DNA of 8,162 bases, taken from positions 1 to 8,162 of the forward strand of contig JAZNJU010000104.1 of assembly GCA_045578205.1 (NCBI GenBank), in the 5' to 3' direction. Position 1 is the stretch's first letter; each line of letters begins with the position of its first letter. This DNA comes from RGIG8748 sp045578205. Its GTDB lineage: Bacteria; Bacillota; Clostridia; UMGS1810. Shown here piece after piece: positions 1 through 5,722 of the stretch. A program made the translations under genes and the position numbers. The notes beneath the pieces are model-generated. The model had not been told where the DNA came from. It worked only from the letters and a program-made list of their open reading frames with translations, and did not search any database.

Positions 1-702
1 CCCGCTGAAACAACAGCGCTTATAAATGAATTAAAACCCCTCGTTGCAGACAGTGCAAACAAGTGCATTGTTTGTGTACCTTACACAAACCTTGCAAATG
101 CTCTCGAAGCAACAAAAGGAAGCAACATCGAAGTTGGTGCACAGAATATGTACTTTGAAGAAAGCGGTGCTTACACAGGCGAAATCGCGCCCTCCATGCT
201 CACAGAAATGGGCGTTAAGTATGTAATAATCGGCCACTCCGAAAGAAGACAGTACTTTAATGAAACAGATGAAACTGTTAACAAGAAAGTTATAAAGGCA
301 TTCGAGCACAACCTTATTCCCATCATCTGCGTTGGTGAATCTCTTGAGCAGAGAGAACAGGGCATCACATTTGAACTTGTTGCACTCCAGACAAAGATTG
401 CTCTTCTCTCTCTTACAGAAGAACAGGTTAAAAAGTGTATAATTGCATATGAACCCATCTGGGCAATCGGAACAGGAAAAACCGCTACAAGCGAACAGGC
501 AGAAGAAGTTTGTGCAAAAATCAGAGAAACTGTTGCTTCCGTATTCGGAAACGCTGCTGCAGAAGAAATCGTAATCCAGTACGGCGGAAGTGTTAACGCT
601 TCCAACTCCAAAGAACTCTTTGGAAAAGAAAACATCGACGGCGGTCTCGTTGGCGGTGCTTCCCTTAAGGCAAACGATTTTTCCGTGATTGTGAACAGTT
701 AA
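1..702 (+). CDS. tpiA: Triosephosphate isomerase, 5' end cut off by window edge
   Basis: Interconverts dihydroxyacetone phosphate and glyceraldehyde 3-phosphate in cytosolic glycolysis. The frame is open from base 1, and 233 residues are visible. A complete family member has about 250, so roughly 15 N-terminal residues are missing, including the NWKMN segment with the substrate-binding Lys. Seen in the visible part: VGAQNMYFEESGAYTGE (about 45-61), the catalytic His in IGHSERR (visible residue 79), the catalytic Glu with flexible loop 6 in YEPIWAIGTGKTA (Glu 151), and the phosphate-binding YGGSVN and DGGLVGGASL near the C-terminus. All catalytic residues that should fall in the window are intact, and the gene ends in TAA. 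gpmI follows 69 bp downstream on the same strand, which fits the pgk-tpiA-gpmI order common in Firmicutes. An internal ATG at 148 is not the start, because conserved TPI sequence precedes it. Confidence 0.98.
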   Translation, partial: PAETTALINELKPLVADSANKCIVCVPYTNLANALEATKGSNIEVGAQNMYFEESGAYTGEIAPSMLTEMGVKYVIIGHSERRQYFNETDETVNKKVIKAFEHNLIPIICVGESLEQREQGITFELVALQTKIALLSLTEEQVKKCIIAYEPIWAIGTGKTATSEQAEEVCAKIRETVASVFGNAAAEEIVIQYGGSVNASNSKELFGKENIDGGLVGGASLKANDFSVIVNS

Positions 703-719
703 TCACTATTTAAAAATTC

Positions 720-750
720 AGGGCATGCGGGACTTCATCCCGTGTGCCTT
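720..750 (+). promoter_or_regulatory. Intercistronic hairpin between tpiA and gpmI
   Basis: A stem pairs 722-732 (ggcatgcggga) with 738-748 (tcccgtgtgcc) around a 5-nt loop (cttca). It has 11 pairs including two G-U wobbles, and 720-721 with 749-750 can extend it. Only three T follow the stem, so it is a weak terminator at best. It could instead be a processing or stability element that sets the tpiA:gpmI transcript ratio. The fold is seen in the sequence; the function is inferred. Confidence 0.5.
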
Positions 751-757
751 TAATCTG

Positions 758-763
758 AAAGGA
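758..763 (+). promoter_or_regulatory. Ribosome binding site that sets the gpmI start
   Basis: AAAGGA runs directly into an in-frame ATG at 763, too close for initiation there. It lies 8 nt before the ATG at 772, which gives the usual spacing. The protein therefore most likely begins MSKRPVV, not MNTMSKRPVV. Confidence 0.75.
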
Positions 764-771
764 TGAATACA

Positions 772-2298
772 ATGAGTAAAAGACCTGTAGTTTTAGCAAT
801 ACTTGACGGCTACGGCCTTAGTGACATAAAAGAAGGCAACGCAGTTTACACAGCATCCACCCCCAATCTTGACAGACTTATGAGCGCATACCCCACAGCA
901 AAGATTAATGCAAGCGGCATGGACGTGGGTCTGCCCGACGGTCAGATGGGAAATTCCGAGGTTGGTCATACAAACATCGGTGCAGGAAGAATAGTGTATC
1001 AGGAACTCACCAGAATCACAAAGGCTATATCAGATGGCGATTTCTTCGAAAATGAAGAGTTTGTTGCCGCTTGTAACAACTGCAAAGAAAACAATTCTTC
1101 TCTCCACGTTATGGGTCTTCTGTCCGACGGCGGTGTTCACTCCCACATCGGACACATTACCGCGCTTGCGTCCCTTGCAAAAAGACACGGACTTACAAAG
1201 GTGTATTTCCACTGCTTCCTTGACGGAAGAGATGTATCCCCCACCAGCGGTGCAGACTTTATAAAAGACCTTTACAACGAACTCCAGCAAATCGGTGTCG
1301 GTCAGATTGCCACAGTATCGGGAAGATACTACGCAATGGACAGAGACAACAGATGGGAAAGAGTTGTAAAAGCATACGATGCTATGGTTAAGGGTATCGG
1401 CGAAGAATGTACTTGTCCTTATGAAGCAGTAAAGGCTTCCTACGACAAGGAAATAACCGATGAATTCGTAATTCCTACTGTTGTTGTAAGAGATGGCAAA
1501 CCCACTGCAACAATAGGCGAAAACGACAGTATCATCTTTGCAAACTTCCGCCCTGACAGAGCAAGGGAAATCACAAGAACTCTTGTTGACCCAGACTTTG
1601 ACGGCTTTGAAAGAGAATTTTTTGGCACATACTACGTAACCATGACACAGTATGATGCAAGTATGCCTAACGTTCACGTTGCATTCAGACCCCAGACACT
1701 TGTAAACACTCTGGGCGAATATGTATCCTCAAAGGGACTTAAGCAACTTAGAATTGCCGAGACAGAAAAGTATGCCCACGTGACATTCTTCTTCAACGGC
1801 GGTGTTGAAAAGGTATATGACGGCGAAGACAGAATCCTTGTCGCCTCCCCCAAGGTTGCAACTTACGATATGCAACCCGAAATGAGTGCATACGAAGTTA
1901 CCGAAAAGATGCTTGAAGCACTCGACAGCGACAAGTACGACCTCGTTATATTGAACTACGCAAACTGCGACATGGTTGGTCACACAGGCGTTATGGAAGC
2001 GGCTGTAAAGGCAGTTGAGGCTGTGGACGAGTGCATAGGCAAAGTTGCCGACAAGGTTGTTTCCATGGGCGGTGCAATCCTTATAACTGCAGACCACGGC
2101 AATGCCGAGCAGATGTTAGACCCCAACGACGGAAGCGTGTTTACTGCACATTCAACAAACATTGTTCCCCTCGTAGCGGTAGGTATTGGCGAAGTTAAGT
2201 TGTCCGACGGAAGACTTGCTGACCTCGCTCCTACTCTCATTGACATAATGGAACTTGAAGTACCCTCCGAAATGACAGGAAAAAGTCTTTTGAGGTAA
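772..2298 (+). CDS. gpmI: 2,3-bisphosphoglycerate-independent phosphoglycerate mutase
   Basis: Interconverts 3- and 2-phosphoglycerate in glycolysis as a cytosolic, Mn2+-dependent, alkaline-phosphatase-superfamily enzyme. From the ATG at 772 it is 508 residues, close to the family's usual 510. Motifs in order: LDGYG with metal ligand Asp12; PDGQMGNSEVGHTN with the phosphoserine nucleophile Ser62; GVHSH with His123; FLDGRDVSP with Asp154; FANFRPDRARE for substrate binding; and C-terminal metal-site motifs NCDMVGHTG, ITADHGNAEQM and TAHST. Numbering of the first residues matches the well-studied Bacillus-type enzyme, which supports the 772 start over the in-frame ATG at 763 that overlaps the ribosome site. 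It is co-directional with tpiA and followed at once by a strong terminator, so it is the last gene of the glycolytic operon. No defects are seen. Confidence 0.98.
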   Translation: MSKRPVVLAILDGYGLSDIKEGNAVYTASTPNLDRLMSAYPTAKINASGMDVGLPDGQMGNSEVGHTNIGAGRIVYQELTRITKAISDGDFFENEEFVAACNNCKENNSSLHVMGLLSDGGVHSHIGHITALASLAKRHGLTKVYFHCFLDGRDVSPTSGADFIKDLYNELQQIGVGQIATVSGRYYAMDRDNRWERVVKAYDAMVKGIGEECTCPYEAVKASYDKEITDEFVIPTVVVRDGKPTATIGENDSIIFANFRPDRAREITRTLVDPDFDGFEREFFGTYYVTMTQYDASMPNVHVAFRPQTLVNTLGEYVSSKGLKQLRIAETEKYAHVTFFFNGGVEKVYDGEDRILVASPKVATYDMQPEMSAYEVTEKMLEALDSDKYDLVILNYANCDMVGHTGVMEAAVKAVEAVDECIGKVADKVVSMGGAILITADHGNAEQMLDPNDGSVFTAHSTNIVPLVAVGIGEVKLSDGRLADLAPTLIDIMELEVPSEMTGKSLLR

Positions 2299-2313
2299 CA
2301 GTAATATTAAATT

Positions 2314-2352
2314 AAGGGTTAATTCAGTTTTTCGCTGAATTAACCCTTTTTT
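2314..2352. terminator. Rho-independent terminator between convergent gpmI and the AraC-type gene
   Basis: A perfect 14-bp stem pairs 2314-2327 (aagggttaattcag) with 2335-2348 (ctgaattaaccctt). The loop is 7 nt and a run of six T ends at 2352, a strong rightward terminator for gpmI. The leftward gene stops at 2355, immediately beside it. Read leftward, the stem is followed by an AT-rich stretch without a clean T run, so it probably stops leftward transcription less well. Confidence 0.93.
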
Positions 2353-2354
2353 AT

Positions 2355-3227
2355 TTACAGTATGGATTTTATGTATGCCATTGGTGACATTCCCGTTGAA
2401 GTCTTAAAAGCCCTTGAAAATGTGTGTATGGACGAATATCCCAGCATATCCGAAACCTGACTCACGGAATACTGTTTCTCCCTCAGAAGCCTCTTTGCCT
2501 GATGTATTTTAAGCGAAGCATAAAACTCCATTGGACTTTTGCCTGTGCACTCGCGGAATATCTTGCACATCTGGGTTTTTCCCATGAGGAATATTTCGCA
2601 AAGTTCCTTTAGACTTATATCAGAATAGAGGTTTTTCTTCATGTATTCACAAACAAGTTCGCAGATGGAGTTGTTTGCTATATCTCGGGACTGTTTGCTT
2701 GGTGTAACCTTGGTGGTTATGGAACTTCCGCTTCGGGCGAGTTTTATTAAAAATTCCGTAAGATGGCAGGTAAGAAGTTGAGATGCGCCGAACACATCCG
2801 AACCAAAAGAGAGGTTTGCTCTGTCGGTGTACTGAGACGGAACATTACCCAGTGCATTCTTTGCCTCCTCCAGAAACAGCGAAAGCAGAAGTTTGGAGGT
2901 TTTGTCAAGAGTAAATGTCTTGCCTCTGAATGTCTGCATAACAGGACTGTGAGTGGTAAAAGAAACAACAAGCATACTGTTTGATACACGGCTGTCGGAC
3001 ACGTGGGCATGGGGTTCCATGGGCTCGTGAAAAATAACCTGCCCCTGAGACAGTGTACACCCTACTCCGTTTGTAATTGCATTTACACTTCCGCTGTCCA
3101 CATACACCATTTCCCAGAAGTCGTGTTGTTCGGGTTCGTGATTAAAATCTTTGGAGAATTCAAAGTAATATATGCTGTTAAACCCCTCGATAACTATATC
3201 TTCTTTTACGCGCTGAACTTCAAACAT
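2355..3227 (-). CDS. AraC-family transcriptional regulator with cupin-like sensor domain
   Basis: A 290-residue DNA-binding regulator. Residues 1 to about 160 look like an AraC_binding/cupin sensor: a His in EQHDFWEMVYVDSG (35-46), then a LSQGQVIFHEPMEPHAH segment (59-75). The C-terminal domain (about 185-290) has two helix-turn-helix units, ISLKELCEIFLMGKTQM (205-221) and YSVSQVSDMLGYSS (253-266). The second is followed by the family signature HTFSRAFKTSTGMSPMAY. The start at 3227 is preceded by GAGGTG at 3232-3237; an upstream in-frame TTG at 3245 lacks a suitable ribosome site. The gene diverges from the deacetylase/NagB-like pair across 114 bp holding a 21-bp-period direct repeat, so it most likely controls that pair and perhaps itself. 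The ligand is not visible from sequence; an amino or N-acetylated sugar is an inference from the neighbours. Confidence 0.93.
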   Translation of the reverse strand: MFEVQRVKEDIVIEGFNSIYYFEFSKDFNHEPEQHDFWEMVYVDSGSVNAITNGVGCTLSQGQVIFHEPMEPHAHVSDSRVSNSMLVVSFTTHSPVMQTFRGKTFTLDKTSKLLLSLFLEEAKNALGNVPSQYTDRANLSFGSDVFGASQLLTCHLTEFLIKLARSGSSITTKVTPSKQSRDIANNSICELVCEYMKKNLYSDISLKELCEIFLMGKTQMCKIFRECTGKSPMEFYASLKIHQAKRLLREKQYSVSQVSDMLGYSSIHTFSRAFKTSTGMSPMAYIKSIL

Positions 3228-3231
3228 AAGG

Positions 3232-3237
3232 CACCTC
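3232..3237 (-). promoter_or_regulatory. Ribosome binding site that sets the AraC-type gene start
   Basis: On the minus strand this reads GAGGTG, 4 nt before the ATG at 3227. It matches the 3' part of the AGGAGGTG consensus, so the short gap is normal. It lies downstream of the alternative TTG at 3245 and therefore excludes that start. Confidence 0.75.
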
Positions 3238-3246
3238 GCGAACAAA

Positions 3247-3275
3247 ATGCTAAAAATTAAGTAATTGATGCTAAA
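3247..3275. promoter_or_regulatory. Probable AraC-type operator: ATGCTAAA direct repeat, 21-bp period
   Basis: ATGCTAAA occurs at 3247-3254 and again at 3268-3275. The 21-bp spacing is two helical turns, the geometry expected for the two half-sites of a dimeric AraC-family protein. The proximal copy overlaps the poor -35 position of the rightward promoter, as expected for an activator contacting RNA polymerase. The same sites fall about 12-40 nt downstream of the predicted start of the regulator's own transcript, where binding could block it. The repeats are seen; binding is inferred. Confidence 0.6.
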
Positions 3276-3302
3276 TACATTTATGTGGAGTTATTATATA
3301 AT
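3274..3302 (+). promoter_or_regulatory. Rightward, likely activator-dependent promoter for the deacetylase/NagB-like operon
   Basis: TATAAT at 3297-3302 is a perfect -10 element. At 17-bp spacing the -35 position reads AATACA (3274-3279), matching TTGACA at only three bases. The predicted transcript start near 3309 leaves a leader of about 33 nt with the ribosome site inside it. A good -10 with a poor -35 beside an operator repeat suggests the AraC-type protein is needed for activity. The better -35-like TTGATG at 3265 is 26 bp away, too far to pair. Confidence 0.55.
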
Positions 3303-3321
3303 ATAGTTAGCAAAATGTCAA
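3293..3321 (-). promoter_or_regulatory. Perfect-consensus leftward sigma-A promoter for the AraC-type gene
   Basis: Read on the minus strand, TTGACA (3321-3316) and TATAAT (3298-3293) are separated by exactly 17 bp, a full match to the housekeeping consensus. The predicted start is near 3286, giving a 59-nt leader to the ATG at 3227. Its -10 overlaps the rightward TATAAT by two bases (3297-3298), so the two promoters probably cannot be occupied at once. Confidence 0.8.
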
Positions 3322-3326
3322 GTTTC

Positions 3327-3333
3327 AAGGAGG
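3327..3333 (+). promoter_or_regulatory. Strong ribosome binding site of the deacetylase gene
   Basis: AAGGAGG lies 8 nt before the ATG at 3342. In-frame ATGs upstream at 3285 and 3315 precede this site and are rejected as starts. The one at 3285 would also lie upstream of the predicted transcript start. Confidence 0.85.
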
Positions 3334-3341
3334 TATTTTCA

Positions 3342-4040
3342 ATGAATGTACTTGCAATCGGATGTCATCCCGACGACATCGAAATCTCCTGTTGCGGAAC
3401 ACTTGCAAAATGTGTAAAGCGCGGAGACAAGGTTACTGTTTGCCACGTTGCCAACGGTAACATGGGTCACGAAATAATCGAACCCGATGAATTAAGAGAA
3501 ATCAGAGCACAGGAAGCAAGAAACGCAGGTGCCCTTGCAGGAATCGAAGTTGTTACCATTGATGTCGGTGACCTTCTCCCCAACGGATGCAGCGTTGAAC
3601 AGCGCGACAAGATTATTGCTCTCATCAAAAAAGTTCAGCCCGACTTTATAATCACTCACAGCCCCAACGACTATATGCCTGACCACAGAGAAGTTTCCAA
3701 ACTCGTATTTGATGCTTCCTTTGCGGCAAGTGTACCCCACTACGGTGCCGAAGGAAAGGCTGCAGTTGTTCCCCTGTTCTACATGGACAACCTCGCAGGC
3801 ATGAACTTCATACCTACAGAATACGTAGACATTACAGACGAAATCGACCTTAAGATTCAGATGCTCGAATGTCACGAAAGCCAGATTAAGTGGATGCGTG
3901 ACCACGACCACATCGATTTCCCCGAATTTGTGCGTTCTTGCTCAAGAGTAAGAGGAATTCAGTGTAATGTTCAGTATGCGGAAGGATTCACACAGGAACT
4001 TGTGTGGCCCAAGGTTCTTCCCAAGAGATTACTCCCGTAA
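3342..4040 (+). CDS. PIG-L / LmbE family zinc-dependent N-deacetylase
   Basis: A 232-residue cytosolic protein, a normal length for this family, whose members hydrolyse N-acetyl groups from GlcNAc-containing compounds or related amino-sugar conjugates. It opens with the signature CHPDDIE: His9 and Asp12 as zinc ligands and Asp11 as the likely general base. The third zinc ligand is His115 in NDYMPDHREV, preceded by the strand DFIITHSP. The segment ELREIRAQEARNAGALAGI (50-68) is the usual conserved helix region. No signal peptide is present, so it acts inside the cell. It is the first gene after the divergent promoter region, and the NagB-like gene follows 42 bp later with its own ribosome site. 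That pairing suggests the deacetylated amino sugar feeds the NagB-like enzyme. The exact substrate is unknown: a GlcNAc derivative, a disaccharide, or a bacillithiol-type conjugate are all possible, the last less likely in this context. Confidence 0.92.
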   Translation: MNVLAIGCHPDDIEISCCGTLAKCVKRGDKVTVCHVANGNMGHEIIEPDELREIRAQEARNAGALAGIEVVTIDVGDLLPNGCSVEQRDKIIALIKKVQPDFIITHSPNDYMPDHREVSKLVFDASFAASVPHYGAEGKAAVVPLFYMDNLAGMNFIPTEYVDITDEIDLKIQMLECHESQIKWMRDHDHIDFPEFVRSCSRVRGIQCNVQYAEGFTQELVWPKVLPKRLLP

Positions 4041-4082
4041 TTTATTAAAATTAATATACAATTTTGAAAGGAGATTTACAAA

Positions 4083-5018
4083 ATGGACTTTTTATCTACT
4101 TACAAAGGCAGCCTTCTGGAAAATTTCTTCCCCAAGGGCTGGGATCTTGCAAAAATGGACGCTTGCTGCGAAAAAGGTGTAGCAAGAGAAGACTTCTGGC
4201 ACAAGGACTTCAATCCTATTGAATGTCAGGATATCGGCGAATTCGACACACTTATGGGTCACGAAATCGCTCTTCAGATTAAGAATGCTCGCGAAAAAGG
4301 CGAAAAACTCGCTATGATTCTTCCCGTAGGTCCTATGGGTATGTATCGTTGGGCTTCTTTCTTCCTCAACGAATGGGATATCAACTGCGACCACGTTTAC
4401 ACATTCAATATGGACGAATGGGCAGATGCTGAGGGTAACACACTCCCCAACACAAACCCCGCTTCCTTTGAATACAGCATGAAGCAGGCTTTCTTTGACA
4501 AACTCAATAAAACTATCCCTGCTTCACAGCGTAACTTCGCTACAAAGGAAAATCTTCCTACATATCCCGAAAAGATTGCAGCACTCAAGGCAGAGGGCGT
4601 TAAACTCGTTCTCGTATTCGGTATAGGAAGAGCGTGCCACATAGCATTCTGGGAACCCCACTTTGCAGATGAATTCGACACAGTTGAAGAATGGAAGAAG
4701 CAGTGCTACCGCATTGGTGCTAAACTCAATCCTCTCACCATTGAACAGAATGCTATAACAAGTTTCAAGAGCCGTACAACTCTTGTTCCTTGCTCTGCAA
4801 ACACAATCGGACCCGGTCTCTTCCTCCAGGCAGACTACATCATAGGCGGATGCGACGGTGCTCTTAGCCGTGGCATGGGATGGCAGGGTATGAGTTTCCT
4901 CACTACTCTCCACTATGGTCCCGATAAGAGCATAACCTCTTCATTCATGCCCACAATGCCCGGTAAACTCTTCTACCTTAAGGAACTTGCAGGTCCTCTT
5001 ACTGCTGAATGTAACTAA
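4083..5018 (+). CDS. NagB-like glucosamine-6-phosphate deaminase/isomerase homologue, altered active site
   Basis: A 311-residue protein of the NagB/RpiA/SugarP isomerase fold, somewhat longer than classical NagB (about 240-270). The N-terminal 50 residues are extra. Matches to NagB: TFNMDEW (107-113) holds the proton-transfer Asp111 (NagB Asp72). GIGRACHIAFWEP (180-192) aligns with GxGxDGHIAFNEP and keeps His186 (ring opening) and Glu191. Differences: Ala184 stands where NagB has Asp141, Cys and Trp replace the usual Gly and Asn of the motif, and the phosphate loop reads LPVGPMGMYRW instead of LPTGGTPM. The GSQKA region carrying an allosteric Lys in NagB reads GGCDGA here. FNMDE and HIAF-EP favour NagB over 6-phosphogluconolactonase. 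It starts at ATG 4083 behind AAAGGAG (4067-4073). Family membership is seen; a deaminase or isomerase reaction on a different amino sugar is inferred. Confidence 0.85.
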   Translation: MDFLSTYKGSLLENFFPKGWDLAKMDACCEKGVAREDFWHKDFNPIECQDIGEFDTLMGHEIALQIKNAREKGEKLAMILPVGPMGMYRWASFFLNEWDINCDHVYTFNMDEWADAEGNTLPNTNPASFEYSMKQAFFDKLNKTIPASQRNFATKENLPTYPEKIAALKAEGVKLVLVFGIGRACHIAFWEPHFADEFDTVEEWKKQCYRIGAKLNPLTIEQNAITSFKSRTTLVPCSANTIGPGLFLQADYIIGGCDGALSRGMGWQGMSFLTTLHYGPDKSITSSFMPTMPGKLFYLKELAGPLTAECN

Positions 5019-5031
5019 TATTTACAAATTC

Positions 5032-5065
5032 AAAGGAGTTGAAACGCCATGTTTCAACTCCTTTT
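5032..5065. terminator. Hairpin terminator shared by convergent NagB-like and AlkD-like genes
   Basis: A perfect 14-bp stem pairs 5032-5045 (aaaggagttgaaac) with 5051-5064 (gtttcaactccttt) around the loop gccat. Four T (5062-5065) close the rightward side, a short tract. On the minus strand the right arm encodes the last residues and the TGA of the AlkD-like gene, so one inverted repeat serves both directions and doubles as coding sequence. Confidence 0.82.
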
Positions 5066-5722
5066 CAAATTCCTTAAATACTCTTTTTTCTCATCTGTTA
5101 TCCGATAACTTTCAATGGCTTTTTGAATAGTTTTATTGTGCACCCACGGAGAAAGTCGGTTTTCCGTAAGGAAAATAACTGTACTGTCCCACTTTTTGGC
5201 AAGGGCTGTTGCAAAGTACCATGCTATCATCATGTTTACATAGTATTCATTGGATTTGACATTTAAAACCAAGTCATGGTATTCACTTTTAAAATCTTCA
5301 TCTAAAAAATGCACCATAAGCATCTCAATGCCAAAGCGGACTGTGTATGTGTGTTTCGATTCAATCCACCTTTTGACATCCAAAATGAGGTTTTGACGAT
5401 TGTTTAAAAAGCACTTGGGTCTCAGTGAGTCACAGGTTGCCCAATTGTCTATACAGGGCAAAAATCGGTTTATTTCCGCTATGCACTCATCATAGTCCTT
5501 TATATCTGCTATCATAAAAGCATGAAAGTTGTTTTCCTCGTAATATTTATGCGGAAGTTTTTGCAAAAAAGATTTATCCGAAACTTCTTTCGCGAGTTTG
5601 CGAAGCATGGGTGTCCGCACACCGATTATTGTTTTGACATCTATATTCGGTATAAGTTTTGCGGTAAAATCTTTGTAATCGATATCCTGTAATTCAAAAA
5701 GTCTTTTTTGTATATAGGTCAT
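5054..5722 (-). CDS. AlkD-like DNA alkylation repair protein (HEAT-like repeats)
   Basis: A 222-residue protein of the DNA alkylation repair (AlkD/AlkC) family, all-alpha with HEAT-like repeats. Known members are glycosylases that release N3/N7-alkylated purines; many homologues are untested. Visible: the N-terminal IIGVRTPMLRKLAKEV (32-47), then residues matching the AlkD active-site set, namely Trp94 and Asp98 in DNWATCDS, Arg129 in TVRFGIEMLM, and Trp168 in MMIAWYFA. Length is near the family norm of about 230. The ATG at 5722 directly follows the TAA of the HAD gene, so translation is probably coupled. The last four codons, including the stop, lie inside the terminator stem. It is the final gene of the leftward operon. 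The fold assignment is firm; glycosylase activity rests on the conserved pocket residues. Confidence 0.92.
   Translation of the reverse strand: MTYIQKRLFELQDIDYKDFTAKLIPNIDVKTIIGVRTPMLRKLAKEVSDKSFLQKLPHKYYEENNFHAFMIADIKDYDECIAEINRFLPCIDNWATCDSLRPKCFLNNRQNLILDVKRWIESKHTYTVRFGIEMLMVHFLDEDFKSEYHDLVLNVKSNEYYVNMMIAWYFATALAKKWDSTVIFLTENRLSPWVHNKTIQKAIESYRITDEKKEYLRNLKRS

Noticed and set aside
763..771. ATG at 763 as the gpmI start
   Set aside because: The AAAGGA ribosome site ends on this codon. The ATG at 772 has proper spacing and gives the standard N-terminus.
1030..1677. Long minus-strand open frame (about 215 codons) opposite gpmI
   Set aside because: It lies wholly within gpmI, which has intact motifs. 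The predicted product is Cys/Val/Phe-rich with no recognisable domain, as expected of an antisense shadow.
3228..3245. TTG at 3245 as the start of the AraC-type gene
   Set aside because: The GAGGTG site lies downstream of it and serves the ATG at 3227. The six extra residues have no family support.
3243..3317. CAAAATG at 3243-3249 and 3311-3317 as a further operator pair
   Set aside because: The copies are 68 bp apart, AT-rich and short. The second overlaps the leftward -35, so the match is easily chance.
3285..3341. Upstream in-frame ATGs (3285, 3315) for the deacetylase
   Set aside because: They fall at or before the promoter -10 or ahead of the strong AAGGAGG site. The family N-terminus begins right after the ATG at 3342.
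4083..5018. NagB-like gene as a 6-phosphogluconolactonase
   Set aside because: Both share a fold, but FNMDEW and HIAF-EP are NagB-type motifs, and the deacetylase neighbour fits an amino sugar.
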